This document shows positions 46,421 to 59,158 of a stretch of 64,000 nucleotides of DNA, in pieces (position 1 is the stretch's first letter; the number at the start of each line of letters is the position of its first letter). The notes below the pieces were generated by a model. The model did not search any database and had not been told where the DNA came from. It worked only from the letters and a program-made list of their open reading frames with translations. The stretch is from Malus domestica. Lineage: Eukaryota > Streptophyta > Magnoliopsida > Rosales > Rosaceae. A program made the translations under genes and the position numbers. The DNA lies in the NCBI RefSeq assembly GCF_042453785.1, contig NC_091669.1, positions 35,764,001 to 35,828,000 of the forward strand, read 5' to 3'.

Positions 46421-46913
46421 GTAAATTGTAGTAATGGTCTCTTAATTTTAATTCAATTGGAGCAATAGTCTTTCAATTAAAAATTCATTATCGTTGGTCT
46501 CTCAACTCATCAAAACGTGCCGCTATGGTCCCTCAACTAAAAATTCATTACCATTGATCCCTCAACTTTAATTTAACTGAAGAAATGATCCCTCAACTTT
46601 AACCTAATTGGAACAATGGTTTTTCAACTTTAACTCGATTGTAGCAATAATTATTCCAACGTAACCCATTTTGACAAAATTTTGACAAAGTTGATGAAAA
46701 TAACCATAACTACACATTTTGATGAATTGAGAGATCCTAATTGTAACAATGGTCATTCCAACATAACTTAATTTGACAAAAAATTTATGAAATTGACGAA
46801 AATGACCATAGTTATACATTTTGATGAGTTGAGGGACCAATGGTAATGAATTTTTAGTTGAGAGATCATTACTTCAATTTGATTAAAATTAAGGAACCAT
46901 TGCTACAATTTAC
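46421..46913. mobile_element. Long terminal-inverted-repeat element, about 493 bp
   Basis: The left end GTAAATTGTAGTAATGGTCTC and the right end (reverse complement GTAAATTGTAGCAATGGTTCC) pair over at least 50 bp. The interior repeats GGTCCCTCAACT-type blocks several times in both orientations. No coding content. It ends about 35 bp from the stop codon of the COQ8 gene and probably lies in its 3' UTR. A target duplication is not clear, so class is open (Mutator-like or foldback). Confidence 0.7.
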
Positions 46914-46948
46914 TTGTTAAAATTTAATCAAAATAATTTATGAGCCCT

Positions 46949-49900
46949 TTAAAAACCCATCCCACTTGACAACGTCTCCCCTCCTTGGCCAAACTGATAA
47001 TGCTCATATACTTCGAGTAAGAGCTCCCTGCACGGCACAACCGCCCCAAGCTTGATGCAAGCCAAAAAGGCACCCGAAAGCTTGCGGTGAAGGCTGTACG
47101 CCTCGTCAGGTGGTGGAGTCACCCTGTGTCTCAGCATCGTTGCCCCAAGGTTTGAAACACTCTGAGTGATGTTTGATGCACGGAAGTCATACCCACCAGG
47201 CTTCGCAAATGGCAATCCCACAACAAACCCGGCTTGAACATGCGTTTCTAACATTATTTCTGACTCCGTTCCTGAGATGAATCCAAGTCTCCTAGACATT
47301 TCTAGGACTGTATCTCTATCACCATTTGCACAGGCAAGAACCTGATCAGTCACATATGAAATGCAAAGTCCTCAGCAACTTGCAGCTCAGTCTAAAACGT
47401 TTTAAATAACAAACAAACAACTAATACTCAACCACAAAACTCAGTAAAATATAGAGAGCAAGGAGATTTCACCATTCTTAGATAATCATCAACAAAACTC
47501 TTTGGGTAATCCCTAGCTGCTCCAAAGTCGATCAGATTGATTGATTTCTTAGCCTCATCGTACAAGAAATTACTCCAATTGGGATCAGTCTGTATTCCAT
47601 AAGGCACAATTAAAGCAAGTTGAGCTGCAAGCCTAAAACTAGGAAGAATGCATGACTTACAAAATCTCAGAATGTTAATTCCTATACGCATAGCGTAGAA
47701 AAAAATATAAGACAGAAACCATACAATAAAGTTCACAAGATGAATAACGCTGGATCAGTTGTCCAGCAAAATGGATATCACTGAATTTTGATATGTTAAA
47801 TGAACTAAATATCTTTCATACATAGGAACTGGACTAGACCATAGGTCTTGCTTAACTTAGCTACCTTAAATCTGCAGCTGGAGATTAAAACTCAGCATAT
47901 GTGCTAGCTTCTAAACTGGGGCCCATCACCAAACCCTACAATCTTTAGGGGCAAGAAAGCACTAGCAAGTGCTGCATAAGTACTTCAACCCAAGACCACA
48001 TAGGGCAAACCTAAGTGCCTCAACCACTCCCATTGAGCCTCCGTTGGTTCCTTTACTTATTTCTTTTCCAATGGAAGCACTCATAAATCATTGCCAGCCT
48101 ATTCTTTCTTCTAAAGCTCGTCTTTCTTAAAATTTCTGCCATCTTCAGCCCACCATAATCATAGGGACACTTACTTTGTGTTGTGCACTTGTGCTACATC
48201 AACTTTACATCAAACTACTGGCTATTGCTGCTAAAAAATATTGTTACGCTGTGTCCCTTACAAATAAACTTGGTGGGATTGCTAGTAGGAGACATACTTT
48301 AAGTTGACTAATAAAATGAAAAAAAACCTCGATGGATGGAAAAATACTAAGACATCAACTTCATTGTTGAGAGTAAGTTATTCTTAAGGTTGTGCAAAGT
48401 GAATGCTTATAAAAATAACGTAAGAAAAGCAAAGCAAAGATTAAAATAAAACGCTACGTATGCTTGCATTGGTGAAGAGATATAACACAGAACATGCCTG
48501 CATGAAACGAAAAACAAATAACTCCTTCAAAGTGAGCTCTAGCAACTTTCTGCCAACACAGTTGCGAGTCTCCTGGTTTAAGAGTGCCACTTTGTCAATA
48601 GGTATTCCTGCAGCAAGAGAAAGCAATATCATGTTCAAAGATGTATCAAGTTATCAACACAAATTCTCTATTGATGATACAACCAATGCTACAATGAAAG
48701 CTCCATTTTAATGATAACAATAGGAAAAACCTAGAAAAGACAGCTAAGTTAAGTGATATATACGACAAAAAAAAATATCATTAGAGCTGGTTAATTATTT
48801 TTTATCATTACCATTTTATGCGTGCTTCAAATTGCAGCAATGCAACTTTCAACGTATAAAATTCTGAATCCGTGTAACTTAAGATTGAAGGGAAATCTCT
48901 AACCAAAAACAAAAGGGTCTAAGGAAATGTTGCAACTCATTTCCAGAAGTTATAAGCAGTCCGTAATTACATTCATGTATGATAGAAGATGACTTGTGCA
49001 TATGGAGCATGAAAAGAATATGACATCATCCAATTAGTAGCTTGCTTTTCAATATCATCCCTTGATTCATAAGCTTAATTAGTTACACACACAATTTTGA
49101 TATAAATTCCGATTGCTGTACTAGTAGAAAATAAAAGGTGGTCTCTCGACCAGTATTTGTGTGCCCACAACATGTTGTACAGTTCAATATTACAAAACAA
49201 ATCTTGAAATATACACTGCTTCTTCAAGTAAGTGTGTTTGAAGATTAACTAATCAGCTTTGGATTTTGTCCATGAGAAAGTCCCAAAACAAAGCAAAACA
49301 TGTTGGGAATCAGTTCTTTAAATTCTCATCATCGAGAAATCACCCCAAGCAACAACATAAATTTTTCAGGGTAAAAATCACTATATCATAGTTTAAACAA
49401 TGTAATAGCATAATTGGCATAGTTTACTTGCCGGAAACAAGCTCAGTAGTTAAGACTCTTTTGCTCGATATATCATCCACTACCAATGGAACATAAAATC
49501 CTTGTGCATTGGATAGCAAGTCACGAAACCTTTTTTGACTTTGTGCCTCCAACACATAGTTGCATTCACGGGATAATTCTTCTTTTGCCACCTAAAAAGG
49601 ATTCCAAGGAAGAATATAAGCATGCATTTTGAAAATTTTAAGATATCTCATCATCTTCTGAGTTTGAAATCATCCTCCACAATTCCATGTCATCCCGATA
49701 CATTCCACATGGAATCAAGTTCTGAAGTCATGAGCATAAGGGAATGATCAATGAGGATTAGATACGCATCCACACTAAAGAAAGAGTAGTATAATGGCCA
49801 AATTCGTAAGTGAAGCAATTAGTAAAATTAGGCTCACCTATAATATTCCTAATATACAATGTAAGTCATACAGATGCAATAACCAAGGGCATACAAAATA

Positions 49901-51524
49901 AAAATACCTTCATAGCTCTTTCAAGATAAAGTCCCTTGGGGATTAGATTTGTATAATCTAGAAGAAGTTTGACGTTGTCAATGTCACTTTCAATGCTATC
50001 AGCAACACCAGGGTACTGAATTTTCATTGCAACATCCATACCATCCTTTGTGACAGCTCGATGAACCTAAAAATGCTATAGATGGTAAGACAAACTGTCT
50101 GAACAAAGTAAAATACATGACAAATTTTATTACAGAAATCTATCAAGAGATGCAGAAGTTCATGTTGGATTATGATCGTGCTCTTAGGCACAAAGTTGGC
50201 ATTACAAGTACACTGATGGCCAGCATGCAGAGTCTTTAGAGTATGTGGTTAATTTTCTAATACACGGCAATTTGGATGCCCCAGAGGTTGTACATATACA
50301 GTGGGTAGGTGTGAGTGAGTGAGTGTCTGTAACAGGTAACAAGTAACAAGAAACAAGCAGTATTGTATCTGTCACTGTCACCTGGCCTATACTTGCAGAT
50401 GCCAAAGGTTCATAATCAAAACTAAAAAGCTTAGATTGCCAGTCAGGTCCTAGTTCAGCATCCAAAACTTGATTAAGCTGTTTCCTGGGCATGACGTCTG
50501 CACCTTGACGGACAATATCGAGAGCTGCCAAGATCTAGAAGAAAATGAATATAAAAGACATTAAGAAACTGAAAACATGCAATGCAATGCAATGTGCTGT
50601 AATGCATATGAATTTTATTTAAAAAAGAAAGAGAGAAGTAGAATGTTACGGGAGCAGGGACGAGGGATTCGTCCTGTATACTGAGCATCTGTCCCAATTT
50701 GAGGGCAGCTCCACGCATTCTACAGAGTGCGAGAGCCAAACGTTCTGCATTTTGGGGGGACAAAAATGGAGAAAGAGGAGATTGCTTGTCTGATGAGGTT
50801 GGTGTACCATAAACGAGCCTCTTAGTAGACTCCTGAATGGTTCCCCACGCGAGCCCAGCTCCGAGACCAGCAAACCTTTTTAAATTATCAATCACAATCA
50901 CAAATCACATACATTTTCATGATATCATTCATATGGAAAAGCAATCATTCATAAGGAAACTAAAAAAGAGAAGAGTAGAAACCCGAGTGCTCTGGAGAAG
51001 GGGGTGGAAGGAACTCGTCTCTCTCTGGGCTTCCGCCTCTGCAATGGCTGAGGTTGTGGCTCTTGTTCCACCAAATTCTCCTTCTTGGCGGAATCAAGGA
51101 CCTCCACTGTGGTGGATTGATGTTCTTCTTGTTGTTGCACTGGTTGCTGCAACTGTTGTTGATTGTGTTCTTCTTGTTCATGCTCCGCCGCAGGAGCAGA
51201 CGAAGGAGGAGGAGGTGCTGGTGCTGCTTCAGCTTCAACTTGTTCATGTGTGAAGTATACGACGGAATCTTGGCCTCTGGTATTCGTATTGGAATTGGAG
51301 TCATTAGTACCAATGGGGTGGTTGTTGGTGAATTGGGAGAGGGTGCCTTTGGTCAGACCGGAGAGGTCGGTGGCGGACACAATGGCTTTCTTGATTAGGG
51401 CTTCCAAATCGCCATTTTTGGCGCTCTGCAAAGTGGGAGATCGATTCGCCAACTCCTTGGCGATTAGAGACATCCCTTTCACCACTCTCCCTACGTCCTT
51501 CCCCCACTTTCCCCATGATACCAT
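46949..51524 (-). CDS. COQ8: COQ8/ABC1-type atypical kinase (ubiquinone biosynthesis)
   Basis: Minus-strand exons: 51524-50983, 50875-50650, 50534-50382, 50066-49908, 49591-49432, 48607-48498, 47589-47473, 47341-46949; 619 codons, close to the Arabidopsis mitochondrial ABC1 protein. COQ8 (ADCK3) is a mitochondrial atypical kinase/ATPase that supports the coenzyme Q biosynthetic complex. Seen: KxGQ motif in [15 protein letters not shown] (about residue 240), Ala-rich loop ASASIGQVH (about 300), Lys in [18 protein letters not shown] catalytic loop (about 452), LIDFGAARD (DFG, about 471). The first 180 residues (exon 1) are variable, with Gln/Pro-rich runs and a basic end, and probably contain the mitochondrial targeting region. 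Introns 5 and 6 both start GC. Confidence 0.93.
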
Positions 51525-51697
51525 TGCTCTCTTCTTTTTTTCTCTCTGATTGTTTCTAATTCAATTCGATTCTACACACAAAATAATAAAATGTATATTT
51601 GATTTGCTGCTCAAAGTTCAAACCTCGAAGCCGCCTCCAATTTAAAGTCTCAACCACCAATTGTGCAATTTCTGACCAAAAGAAAGATTAACCACTA

Positions 51698-51812
51698 AAT
51701 ATTAATAGAGGTGTGATATCCACACATCATTTTTACTTCTTTCATATTTTTTTGGTTTTCAGCTGTCGGATCAGATGAATTGAAGAAGATCAACGGATAA
51801 AAATTAACAAGG
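51698..51812. mobile_element. Left half of a small MITE split by the 8.1-kb retroelement
   Basis: AATATTAATAGAGGTGTGATATCC (here shown in part as AATATTAATAGAGGTGTG) pairs with the reverse complement of CACACCCCATATTAATATT at 59939-59957. About 40 bp of terminal inverted repeat can be aligned by eye. The retroelement inserted between the two halves. Confidence 0.7.
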
Positions 51813-52598
51813 TGTTTGGATTAAAACTTGAACTTTGGGCTCAAGAAAGGAGCTGGCCCAAAAGGAGGCCCGAAGGGAAAGACAGTCGAAGCCCAGTTAA
51901 AGCCCAGAAGGCAGAAAAGGCCTTTTCTGACTTGGTGCAGCTCATGAAGACCACTTGCTTACCTACCCAAAGGCCAAGTGGTATAGACTAACCAGCTACA
52001 CAGCCCATAAAGTACTTTATGATGGCAGTACATGTAAAATAGCTGATGAGTCATCACCCTTCAAACTGCATTCGAGCAAGGTTGCTGCTACAGGAGACCA
52101 AGCCGAGTTGTCTATATAAGAAGAAAGAGAAACCAGGAATAAGGACACTCAATCAAACAAACAAATGTAAGCATAAACTCTGCTCAAAGCCAGATTTGCC
52201 TTCAAAACGAAGCTGTAGTCAGCCCAAGCATTCATCCATCTCGGGACAAGCCTTCATCCCTCGAGGGATAAACCTTCACTCAAACCCTTGTAATAGCTCT
52301 GCTACCTTGTTCAACCTTGCTGTAGTATCGATTCATCTTTTGTAAATCTCTCTCCCTCCCTGAAACTTTCATACCCTTGATAAACCACAAAGATAGGAAC
52401 CTGCAAGACGACCAAGCTTGCCCGACAAGCCTTGCCCGAAGAGCCTTGCCCGAAGAGCCTTGCCCGACGAGACTTGCCCGACAAAGCCTGACAGTGAAGC
52501 AGAAGCCCGACAGCAGCCCTCAACCGGCGCCAACCTCCCAGGGAGCTGTGTGCTCGTCGGCCAGGAAACATCCCCGACGGAAATTCCTGACGCGAACA
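51813..52598 (+). repeat. 5' LTR of the 8.1-kb element
   Basis: 786 bp. TATATAAG at 52113-52120 is a good LTR TATA box. Near the end, GCCTTGCCCGAAGAG-like units are expanded (52420-52490), which accounts for its extra 42 bp over the 3' LTR. Confidence 0.92.
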
Positions 52599-52603
52599 TA
52601 GTT

Positions 52604-52622
52604 TTGGCACGCCCGGTGGGAT
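52604..52622 (+). other. Primer-binding site of the 8.1-kb element
   Basis: TTGGCACGCCCGGTGGGA follows the 5' LTR by five bases, as in related plant gypsy elements. Confidence 0.65.
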
Positions 52623-52626
52623 CACA

Positions 52627-53088
52627 TTGGATCAGAAGATATATGTCAAAATGCTAGAAGATTTGCAAACCACGTTACTACAAATGTTACAAAGATTGGA
52701 GAAAGCTTCCACATGCTCTAGAAAAGAAACAGACCTGGTTCATCCAGAGGCAAAGAGACTTAAAACCAGCTCGCCTGAAGAGTTGGTGGTAGACAAACCT
52801 GCAGTTCCCTTTTCAGAAGCCCCTGTAAATATGATCAATATGGCATGGGTTGAAAAGGGAAAAGAAAGAATCACAAGGGAACCAGAGGAAGAAAGATTGG
52901 CTGAAAAACCTAGTGGAGGGGTGATTAAATCGCCCGAATATCCAAAAGCAGCCATAATCAAGGGGATGGTTATGTGTAGTAAGTGCCAATGCGAGTGTGA
53001 GCTCGAAATTCCGCCGGCTGGAATCCTCATTGATCATGAACTGATCAGGAGGAAGGAGAAGATGAAAGGAGGAGAGCCCATGAAATGA
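52627..53088 (+). pseudogene. gag-like N-terminal frame of the 8.1-kb element
   Basis: 153 codons from an ATG near the PBS, with a helical start (LQTTLLQMLQRLEKAS) and a Cys pair in CSKCQCECEL. No typical gag core (the W-F-x-x-LP and F-x-x-Y helices) is visible here or in the next frame, so gag may be deleted or highly divergent. A TGA at 53086 ends it, and stops follow. Confidence 0.5.
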
Positions 53089-53210
53089 TCAAGCAGGCTA
53101 CGAAAAAAGACACTTCCCGAAGCGTTTTTCAACGATTAGGAGGTGATTCCTAACCCAAAGCTTTGTCAGAAGTATTTTGAAACCATGAGGCTTCTGAAGA
53201 GGCAGAAGAT

Positions 53211-54722
53211 ATGAAGGCCAAAATACGGAGGGGTACAGATCATCCTCAATATGGCCAGATGGGAAGGGAAATCAAAAGGATGGATGGGATAACAAATCCT
53301 GTCATAAAAGAAAAACCTGCCTACCTCGGGCGAAAATGGTACGTAGTCGGAAAGAACGGACAGCCTACCAAACAAATGGGAGCCTCCATGGTCAGGAGAG
53401 TTCAAAGGCAGCGCAAAGCCTACATGAATTCCCTGAAGACCCCTGCAACATCCGAAGCCTCCAAAAATAAAAAATTGGAGAAAACATCATCTGGGGGAAA
53501 TAGTAAGCTCTGCTGGAGAAGTAAGAAAGAGGTGGAAAAGGCCAATAGCAAGACGGAAGGCGAGGGGAATCACGTACCACAGAGCCAGCACCCTGGGAAG
53601 TATCGGATCTTGAGGAGAGCTCAAGAAGATCTGGTCATGGTGCCAACCCCCGGGTGGAAGCCAGAGCCTATTTGCGGTGGAGCTGTTTCATCTGAAAGAA
53701 GACCACTTTCTCTGCCCTTGGTGGATCCTTTTGGTGAAGTTCCAAGGCAAACGCTGTATGCGGGCATGAATCAACAGGAGTGGGCACCAGAACCACTACT
53801 TCCAGCCGATGCAATGGCCTGGTTGGACGAATTCATGGACCAAATTGGGGGCAATAAAGAAGATCTGCCCGAGCCTAGTAATTTTCATATCAACATGGCG
53901 TATGTATTATCCGCCATGTTTGGTGCCAGACCTGATAAGCCCGCTACTATGGAAGATGATTACTTGACAACTGAGCCAATGATGGCACATGTTAATGTGG
54001 AGGTAGTCGAAGAGGGAGAGTCGGGCAAGGCTGAATCCACTGAAGCGTCCAAAGATAGTCCTTTCAGGATTTACACAGACGAAATGGTGTTTAGCCGCCC
54101 GAACAGCTCGTTGGCCAATCATCTGAAGCCCATATATGTTGCTGCTCATTTGGAAGGTGTGCTCTTCAAAAGAATTCTAATTGATGGGGGAGCAGCTGTT
54201 AATGTGTTACCAGCCAAGCAAATGAGGAAAATGGGAAGAGGCACGAAGGATTTTATTCCCACAGACCTCACGGTCTCTAGCTTCTCAGGTGCTATCACCA
54301 AAACTCATGGGATATTGCCTTTAGAAGTGGATTTGGGATCTAAACAGATCATGCTGGCATTCTTTGTGGTGGACTGCACTTCCACTTATGGGGCCTTACT
54401 TGGAAGAGATTGGATCCATCAAAGCCTGGCCATACCCTCCACTCTTCATCAACAAATGGCTGTTTACCATGAAGCGGGCACAGAAGGACCGGGCTTTTGG
54501 GAGATGGTAGAGGCCGAATCACGGCCATTTCTCCCCACAGCTAATGTTGCAGAAGCAAGTTTCTACAACCCCAACGTAGGAATCTTGAAGTGTTCAGGAG
54601 CTGACGAGAACGGCCGCCCTACCAAGGTGACGGCCCAAAAGCTTTTGGAACAAGGAATGCTCCTTACTAGAGAGGAGTGGGATAGACCTTGTATCCTCCC
54701 AAATTCCCTACACCATCAATGA
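53211..54722 (+). pseudogene. gag-end/protease frame of the 8.1-kb element
   Basis: 503 codons open. The C-terminal half has the aspartic protease: ILIDGGAAVNVLP (DGG in place of the usual DTG/DSG, a form common in this plant group), then FFVVDCTSTYGALLGRDWI. The N-terminal half is basic and low in recognised motifs. It is separated from the RT frame by stops at 54720-54898. Confidence 0.75.
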
Positions 54723-54898
54723 CTGAACAAAAGAAGAAAGATTAGGTAACGGCAGTCAGATCCCTGATTAAAAGACTGTTGGTATATGGGAAGGGAAGAA
54801 GACAAGAAAGGGAGCTCTTGGACAAAGAAGAGCAGAAATGGCAGGTGGGAACTTTAACCAGCTAGCATGAAAGCAAGGAGGAATCTTGCAGAGAAGAA

Positions 54899-56700
54899 TT
54901 GGAAAGGGCTATTCAAATGGCCGAGTGCATTTATGACCTAGATGGGCCAGATGACTTGCCCGAGAGCCCGGAGTTGGTCGAATTTCTGTGTGCAGAACCT
55001 GATAAGCCACCACCAGAAGTCCAGGATCCTCTGGAAACTATTGATCTAGGAACAGAGGAGGATCCAAGACCAATACAAATTAATGGTTTATTGGGGGTTG
55101 ATGATCGGGCGAAGATTATTTGTCTTTTGCAAGAGTTCAAAGACTGTTTTGCTTGGCATTATACTGAGATGCCAGGTTTAGATTCAGCCTTGGTGGAACA
55201 TAGAATGCCCATCAAAGAGGGATACAAACCTGTTAAGCAAGCACCACGAAGGATGTCAAAGGAGATAGAAGAAAAGGTCAAAGAAGAGATTGAAAGGCTA
55301 GTAAAAGCTGGCTTTATCAGGCCAGCCAAGTATGTGGAGTGGTTAGCCAACATTGTACCCGTTTTAAAAGCTGTAACAAAAGCAGTATGATGTTGTGTGG
55401 ATTATAGAAATATTAATGGCGCTACACCAAAAGATGAATATCCCATGCCCATGGCCGATTTATCCATAGATGCAGTAGTAAAACATAAAGTCCTATCTTT
55501 TATGGATGGGAATGCCGGGTATAATCAGATAAAGATGGCTCCAGAAGATATACACAAAACAGCTTTTAGGTGTCCCGGTCATGTGGGGGCATATGAATAT
55601 CTGGTCATGCCATTCGGGCTCAAGAACGCTGGTGCAACTTACCAGAGGGCAATGAATGCCATCTTTCACGATCTGATTGGCCAGAGCATGGAGGTATACA
55701 TCGATGACATAGTGGTGAAGTCCAAGACATAAGAACAACATCTGGAAGATCTCATACAGACATTAGCAAGGATGAGGATCCATAAATTGAAGATGAATCC
55801 AAAGAAGTGTGCGTTTAGAGTAAGGGCGGGCAACTTCTTGGGATTCCTGGTGCATCAAAGAGGTGTAGAAGTGGATAAGAACAAATCTTGGGCAATAATG
55901 GAGTCATCTTCACCCACCAACAAGGTGCAACTCCAGAGGTTACTAGGTAAAATTAACTTCTTGAGGAGATTCATTGCTAATTTAGCAGGCAAGATCCAAC
56001 CGCTGACTCCTTTACTAAGATTAAAAGTTAAAGAGAACTTCGAATGGGGACCACCGCACCAACAGGCCTTTGACAACATCAAGGCCTATTTGACTTCTCC
56101 ACCAGTGTTGGTGCCACCTCAAAGGGGAAAACCCTTGAAGCTGTATATTTCTGCTTCTGAAAAGTCAATTGGGAGTTTGCTAGCCCAAAATAATGAAGGC
56201 GGGAATGAGCAGGCAGTGTACTACCTCAGTAGAATTCTAACCGAGGTAGAGACAAGGTATTCCCCAGTAGAGAGATTATGCTTGGCTTTATATTTCACTG
56301 CCAGTAAATTAAGGCATTACATGTTACCTTGTCACGTGCACATCATCGCCAAGACAGATGTGATAAAGTACATGTTGTCAAAGCCAATGCTCACAGGAAG
56401 GATTGGGAAATGGATTCTAGCATTATCAGAATTCAGTTTTCAGTACGTACCCCAAAGGGCAGTCAAAGGCCAAGCAATTGCTCACTTCCTGGCCGAGCAC
56501 CAAGAATCTCAAAGTGAGGTAATCAATATCCCAGGAAGCCTGGAGGTTACTAGCATTTGGATCTCGCCAAGAAAAGATATTTCGGGCAAAGAAGACTGGG
56601 TCCAGCAAGAGATAAGAAGAGTAGCTGGTCTCTGGATCACTCATTGGAAGTTGTATTTCGATGGATCCCACACTCAGAGGCTTCAGGAGCGGGAATTGTA
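54899..56700 (+). pseudogene. Reverse transcriptase and RT-RNase H of the 8.1-kb element
   Basis: RT signature order is complete: LVEHRMPIKEGYKPVKQ, CCVDYRNINGATPKDEYP, FMDGNAGYNQI, MPFGLKNAGATYQRAMN and EVYIDDIVVKSKT (YIDD catalytic box). RT-RNase H follows (LKLYISASEKSIGSLLAQ, YSPVERLCLALYF). In-frame stops at 55388-55390 and 55730-55732 break it. Confidence 0.88.
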
Positions 56701-57433
56701 ATTGTAAACCCTCAGGGAGTTTATCATTATTATTCATTTCTCCTGGACTACCAAGGAAATACTAATAATCGGGCAGAGTATAAGGCCTTAATTATTGGTT
56801 TGGAAATCTTGATGGATGAGGGCAGTAGAGGTAGAGGTCTTTGGGGATTCAAAGTTGGTAATAAACCAATTAAATGGGGAGTTCAAGTGCAGACATATTA
56901 CCATGGCGGCGTATTACTTGGTAGCTACGCAATTATTGAGTTTCTGGGATTATGAGATATCGGTCAATCATGTTCCCAGGGGATCCAACTTAACGACCAA
57001 CGAGATGGCACAACTAGCCTCAGGAATGCCAATACATGAGAGAAAATATGGGGTAGATGTCGAGATCCAAAGAAGAAACCTTCCTTCCATCTTAGAAAGG
57101 GGATTCAGTCTAGATATAATGGTGCTAGAGGCCGAGATAGAAGATTGGAGGTCACCTATCATTCATCATTTGAAGGATCCTTCTTCGCCTACAAGCAAGA
57201 AGGATAGACAGCAAGCAACCAAGTATGTCTTATGGGCGAAGAACTTGCTAAGAAAAACTCCAGATGGGTTACTGTTGAAATGCTTGGGCCAAGAAGAATC
57301 CATGAGGGTAATGGCCGAAGTACATGAAGGAGTATGTGGAGCACATCAGGCTGGAACGAAGATGAGATGGTTGCTTAGGAGGTATGGTTATTTCTGGCCC
57401 GACATGGAAAAAGATTGCAAGTCTTATGCCTGA
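56640..57433 (+). pseudogene. Second RNase H and integrase zinc region of the 8.1-kb element
   Basis: WKLYFDGSHTQ, then GIVIVNPQGVYHYYSFLLD and NNRAEYKALIIGLEIL, then (after a frame change around 56700 and 56816) EVFGDSKLVINQLNGEF. D, E and D of the RNase H site are seen but in different frames. The H-H-C-C zinc region of integrase begins near 57320 and crosses a TGA at 57431. Confidence 0.82.
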
Positions 57434-58428
57434 GGTTGTGAAGAATGTCAAAGGCACGGACCTCTCCAGCATGTGCCCTCGGTACCTTTAAATCCAGTGG
57501 TCAAGCCTTGGCCCTTCAGAGGATGGGCGATGGACTTCATCGGGAAATCTATCCAGCTTCTAGTAAAGGGCATACCTTCATAATTGTAGCAACGGATTAC
57601 TTTACCAAGTGGGTGGAAGCATCAACAGTAAAATCCATAACTTCAGCAACAGTCAAGAATTTTATCGAGACCAAGATTCTGCACAGATTTGGGGTGCCCG
57701 AAACTATAGTGACGGATCGTGGACCATCTTTTATTTCAAAAGAAGTTGAGGAGTTTGCAAGTAAGTACAAAATAAAGATGATCCAGTCCAGTCCGTACTA
57801 CCCTCAATCAAATGGCCAGGCAGAAGCCAGCAACAAGATCCTGGTCAACATTATCAAGATGATGGTGATTGATAGTCCAGAAAAATGGCATGAAAATCTG
57901 GGGAACACTTTGTGGGCATACAGAACTTCTAAGAGAGCAGGAACATGGACAACTCCTTATGCTTTAACTTTCGGGCAAGATGCAGTGCTCCCCGTGGAAA
58001 TCAATGTAAGTTCTGTAAGAATTCAAAATCAATTTGGATTGCATAGTGAAGAGTATATCGAAGCCATGTGTCAAGGAATTGAAGACTTGGATGCCGCCCG
58101 AATTGAAGCTTTGAACCAGATTCAAGAAGGAAAGCGAGCCGTTGCCCGATCTTATAACAAAAAGGTGAAGATGAAATCTTTCAAGGAAGGGGATTTAGTA
58201 TGGAAGACAGTCCTCCCTCTAGGAGCTCAGCTCAGGGGCTTTGGAAAATGGAGCCCGACATGGGAAGGTCCTTTCATTATTAGTCGCGTTTTGGATAGAG
58301 GGGGATACTACTTGGCGGACCTTGAGGGAAACAGGCATAAACATCCCATTAATGTTAAATTCTTAAAGAAATATTGTCCTACATTGTGGGATGTCAGAGA
58401 TTGTTATATTGAAGAGGATGCAAGGTAA
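57434..58428 (+). pseudogene. Integrase core and C-terminal domain of the 8.1-kb element
   Basis: ATDYFTKWVEAS (Asp), VTDRGPSFISKEVEEF (Asp) and PQSNGQAEASNKI (Glu) preserve the D-D-E triad. SFKEGDLVWKTVLPLG and a chromodomain-free end (LADLEGNRHKHPINVKFLKK) follow. This part is open from about 57445 to the TAA at 58426. Confidence 0.88.
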
Positions 58429-59158
58429 AGCAAGCTTCGGGATATCAATGTGCAGTGTATATTTATCAATCATTCAAGAAGATGGAAAGACAAGAGTTGC
58501 TGAGATAATGTATATTTCATTTCGACAAATTGATGAAATTTACAAAAGATTCAAAGCCGACATATTACAATCAATTCTCCTTCTGGATGCAATGGTATCT
58601 TCAGCTGATTTTCCGATGTCTTCATGGATGGAACCCGATCACCTGATCGGGTTGTGCGGCCAACATGAGCCTGGTAGAGGATCCTCAGACAGGACCATCA
58701 CCATAGGTGATGGTCAAGCCCGACTTATCACCGCAACAAGCAGGAAGACAAGCCTTCGAGAGGAAATCGCCTGACCAAAGGTGTTGGAGATAGCGGGGTG
58801 TTCGACCAAGGGTGTTGGAGATAGCAGTCATTTGATGAAAGCCCTTTTTCTCACGGAAAGGGAGTTTTAGGAAACCCCACTCAAAGCCTAAGGAACCCAT
58901 TTCTCAGTTTCTGAACGCTCAAGAAAGATGGAAGAGAAAGCTGAAGAAGATTTGATGGCTTGACAGAAGAAATTCCGAGCCAGAATTTATAGAGCCCCAG
59001 AGGGTAGTTCAAAGGTCGTGAGAAGAGCAAGGGGCACGGGGTTGCCTTCATCCTGTCTAGAAAACACGAAGTTCCAAAAGATTGAGATACACGCATGCGG
59101 ATATTTAATCAATGATGGCGCCTGGGATTCCAACCTTAACATTAATTGAAGGGGGCAC
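58429..59158 (+). other. 3' region and polypurine tract of the 8.1-kb element
   Basis: About 730 bp without recognised domain. The end, TTGAAGGGGGCAC (59146-59158), is the polypurine tract that abuts the 3' LTR. Unlike the 14.3-kb element it has no tandem arrays and no visible antisense ORF. Confidence 0.65.

Noticed and set aside
51054..51549. Plus-strand frames opposite COQ8 exon 1
   Set aside because: Shadows of the Gln/Pro-rich exon 1; the minus reading joins seven further conserved exons.
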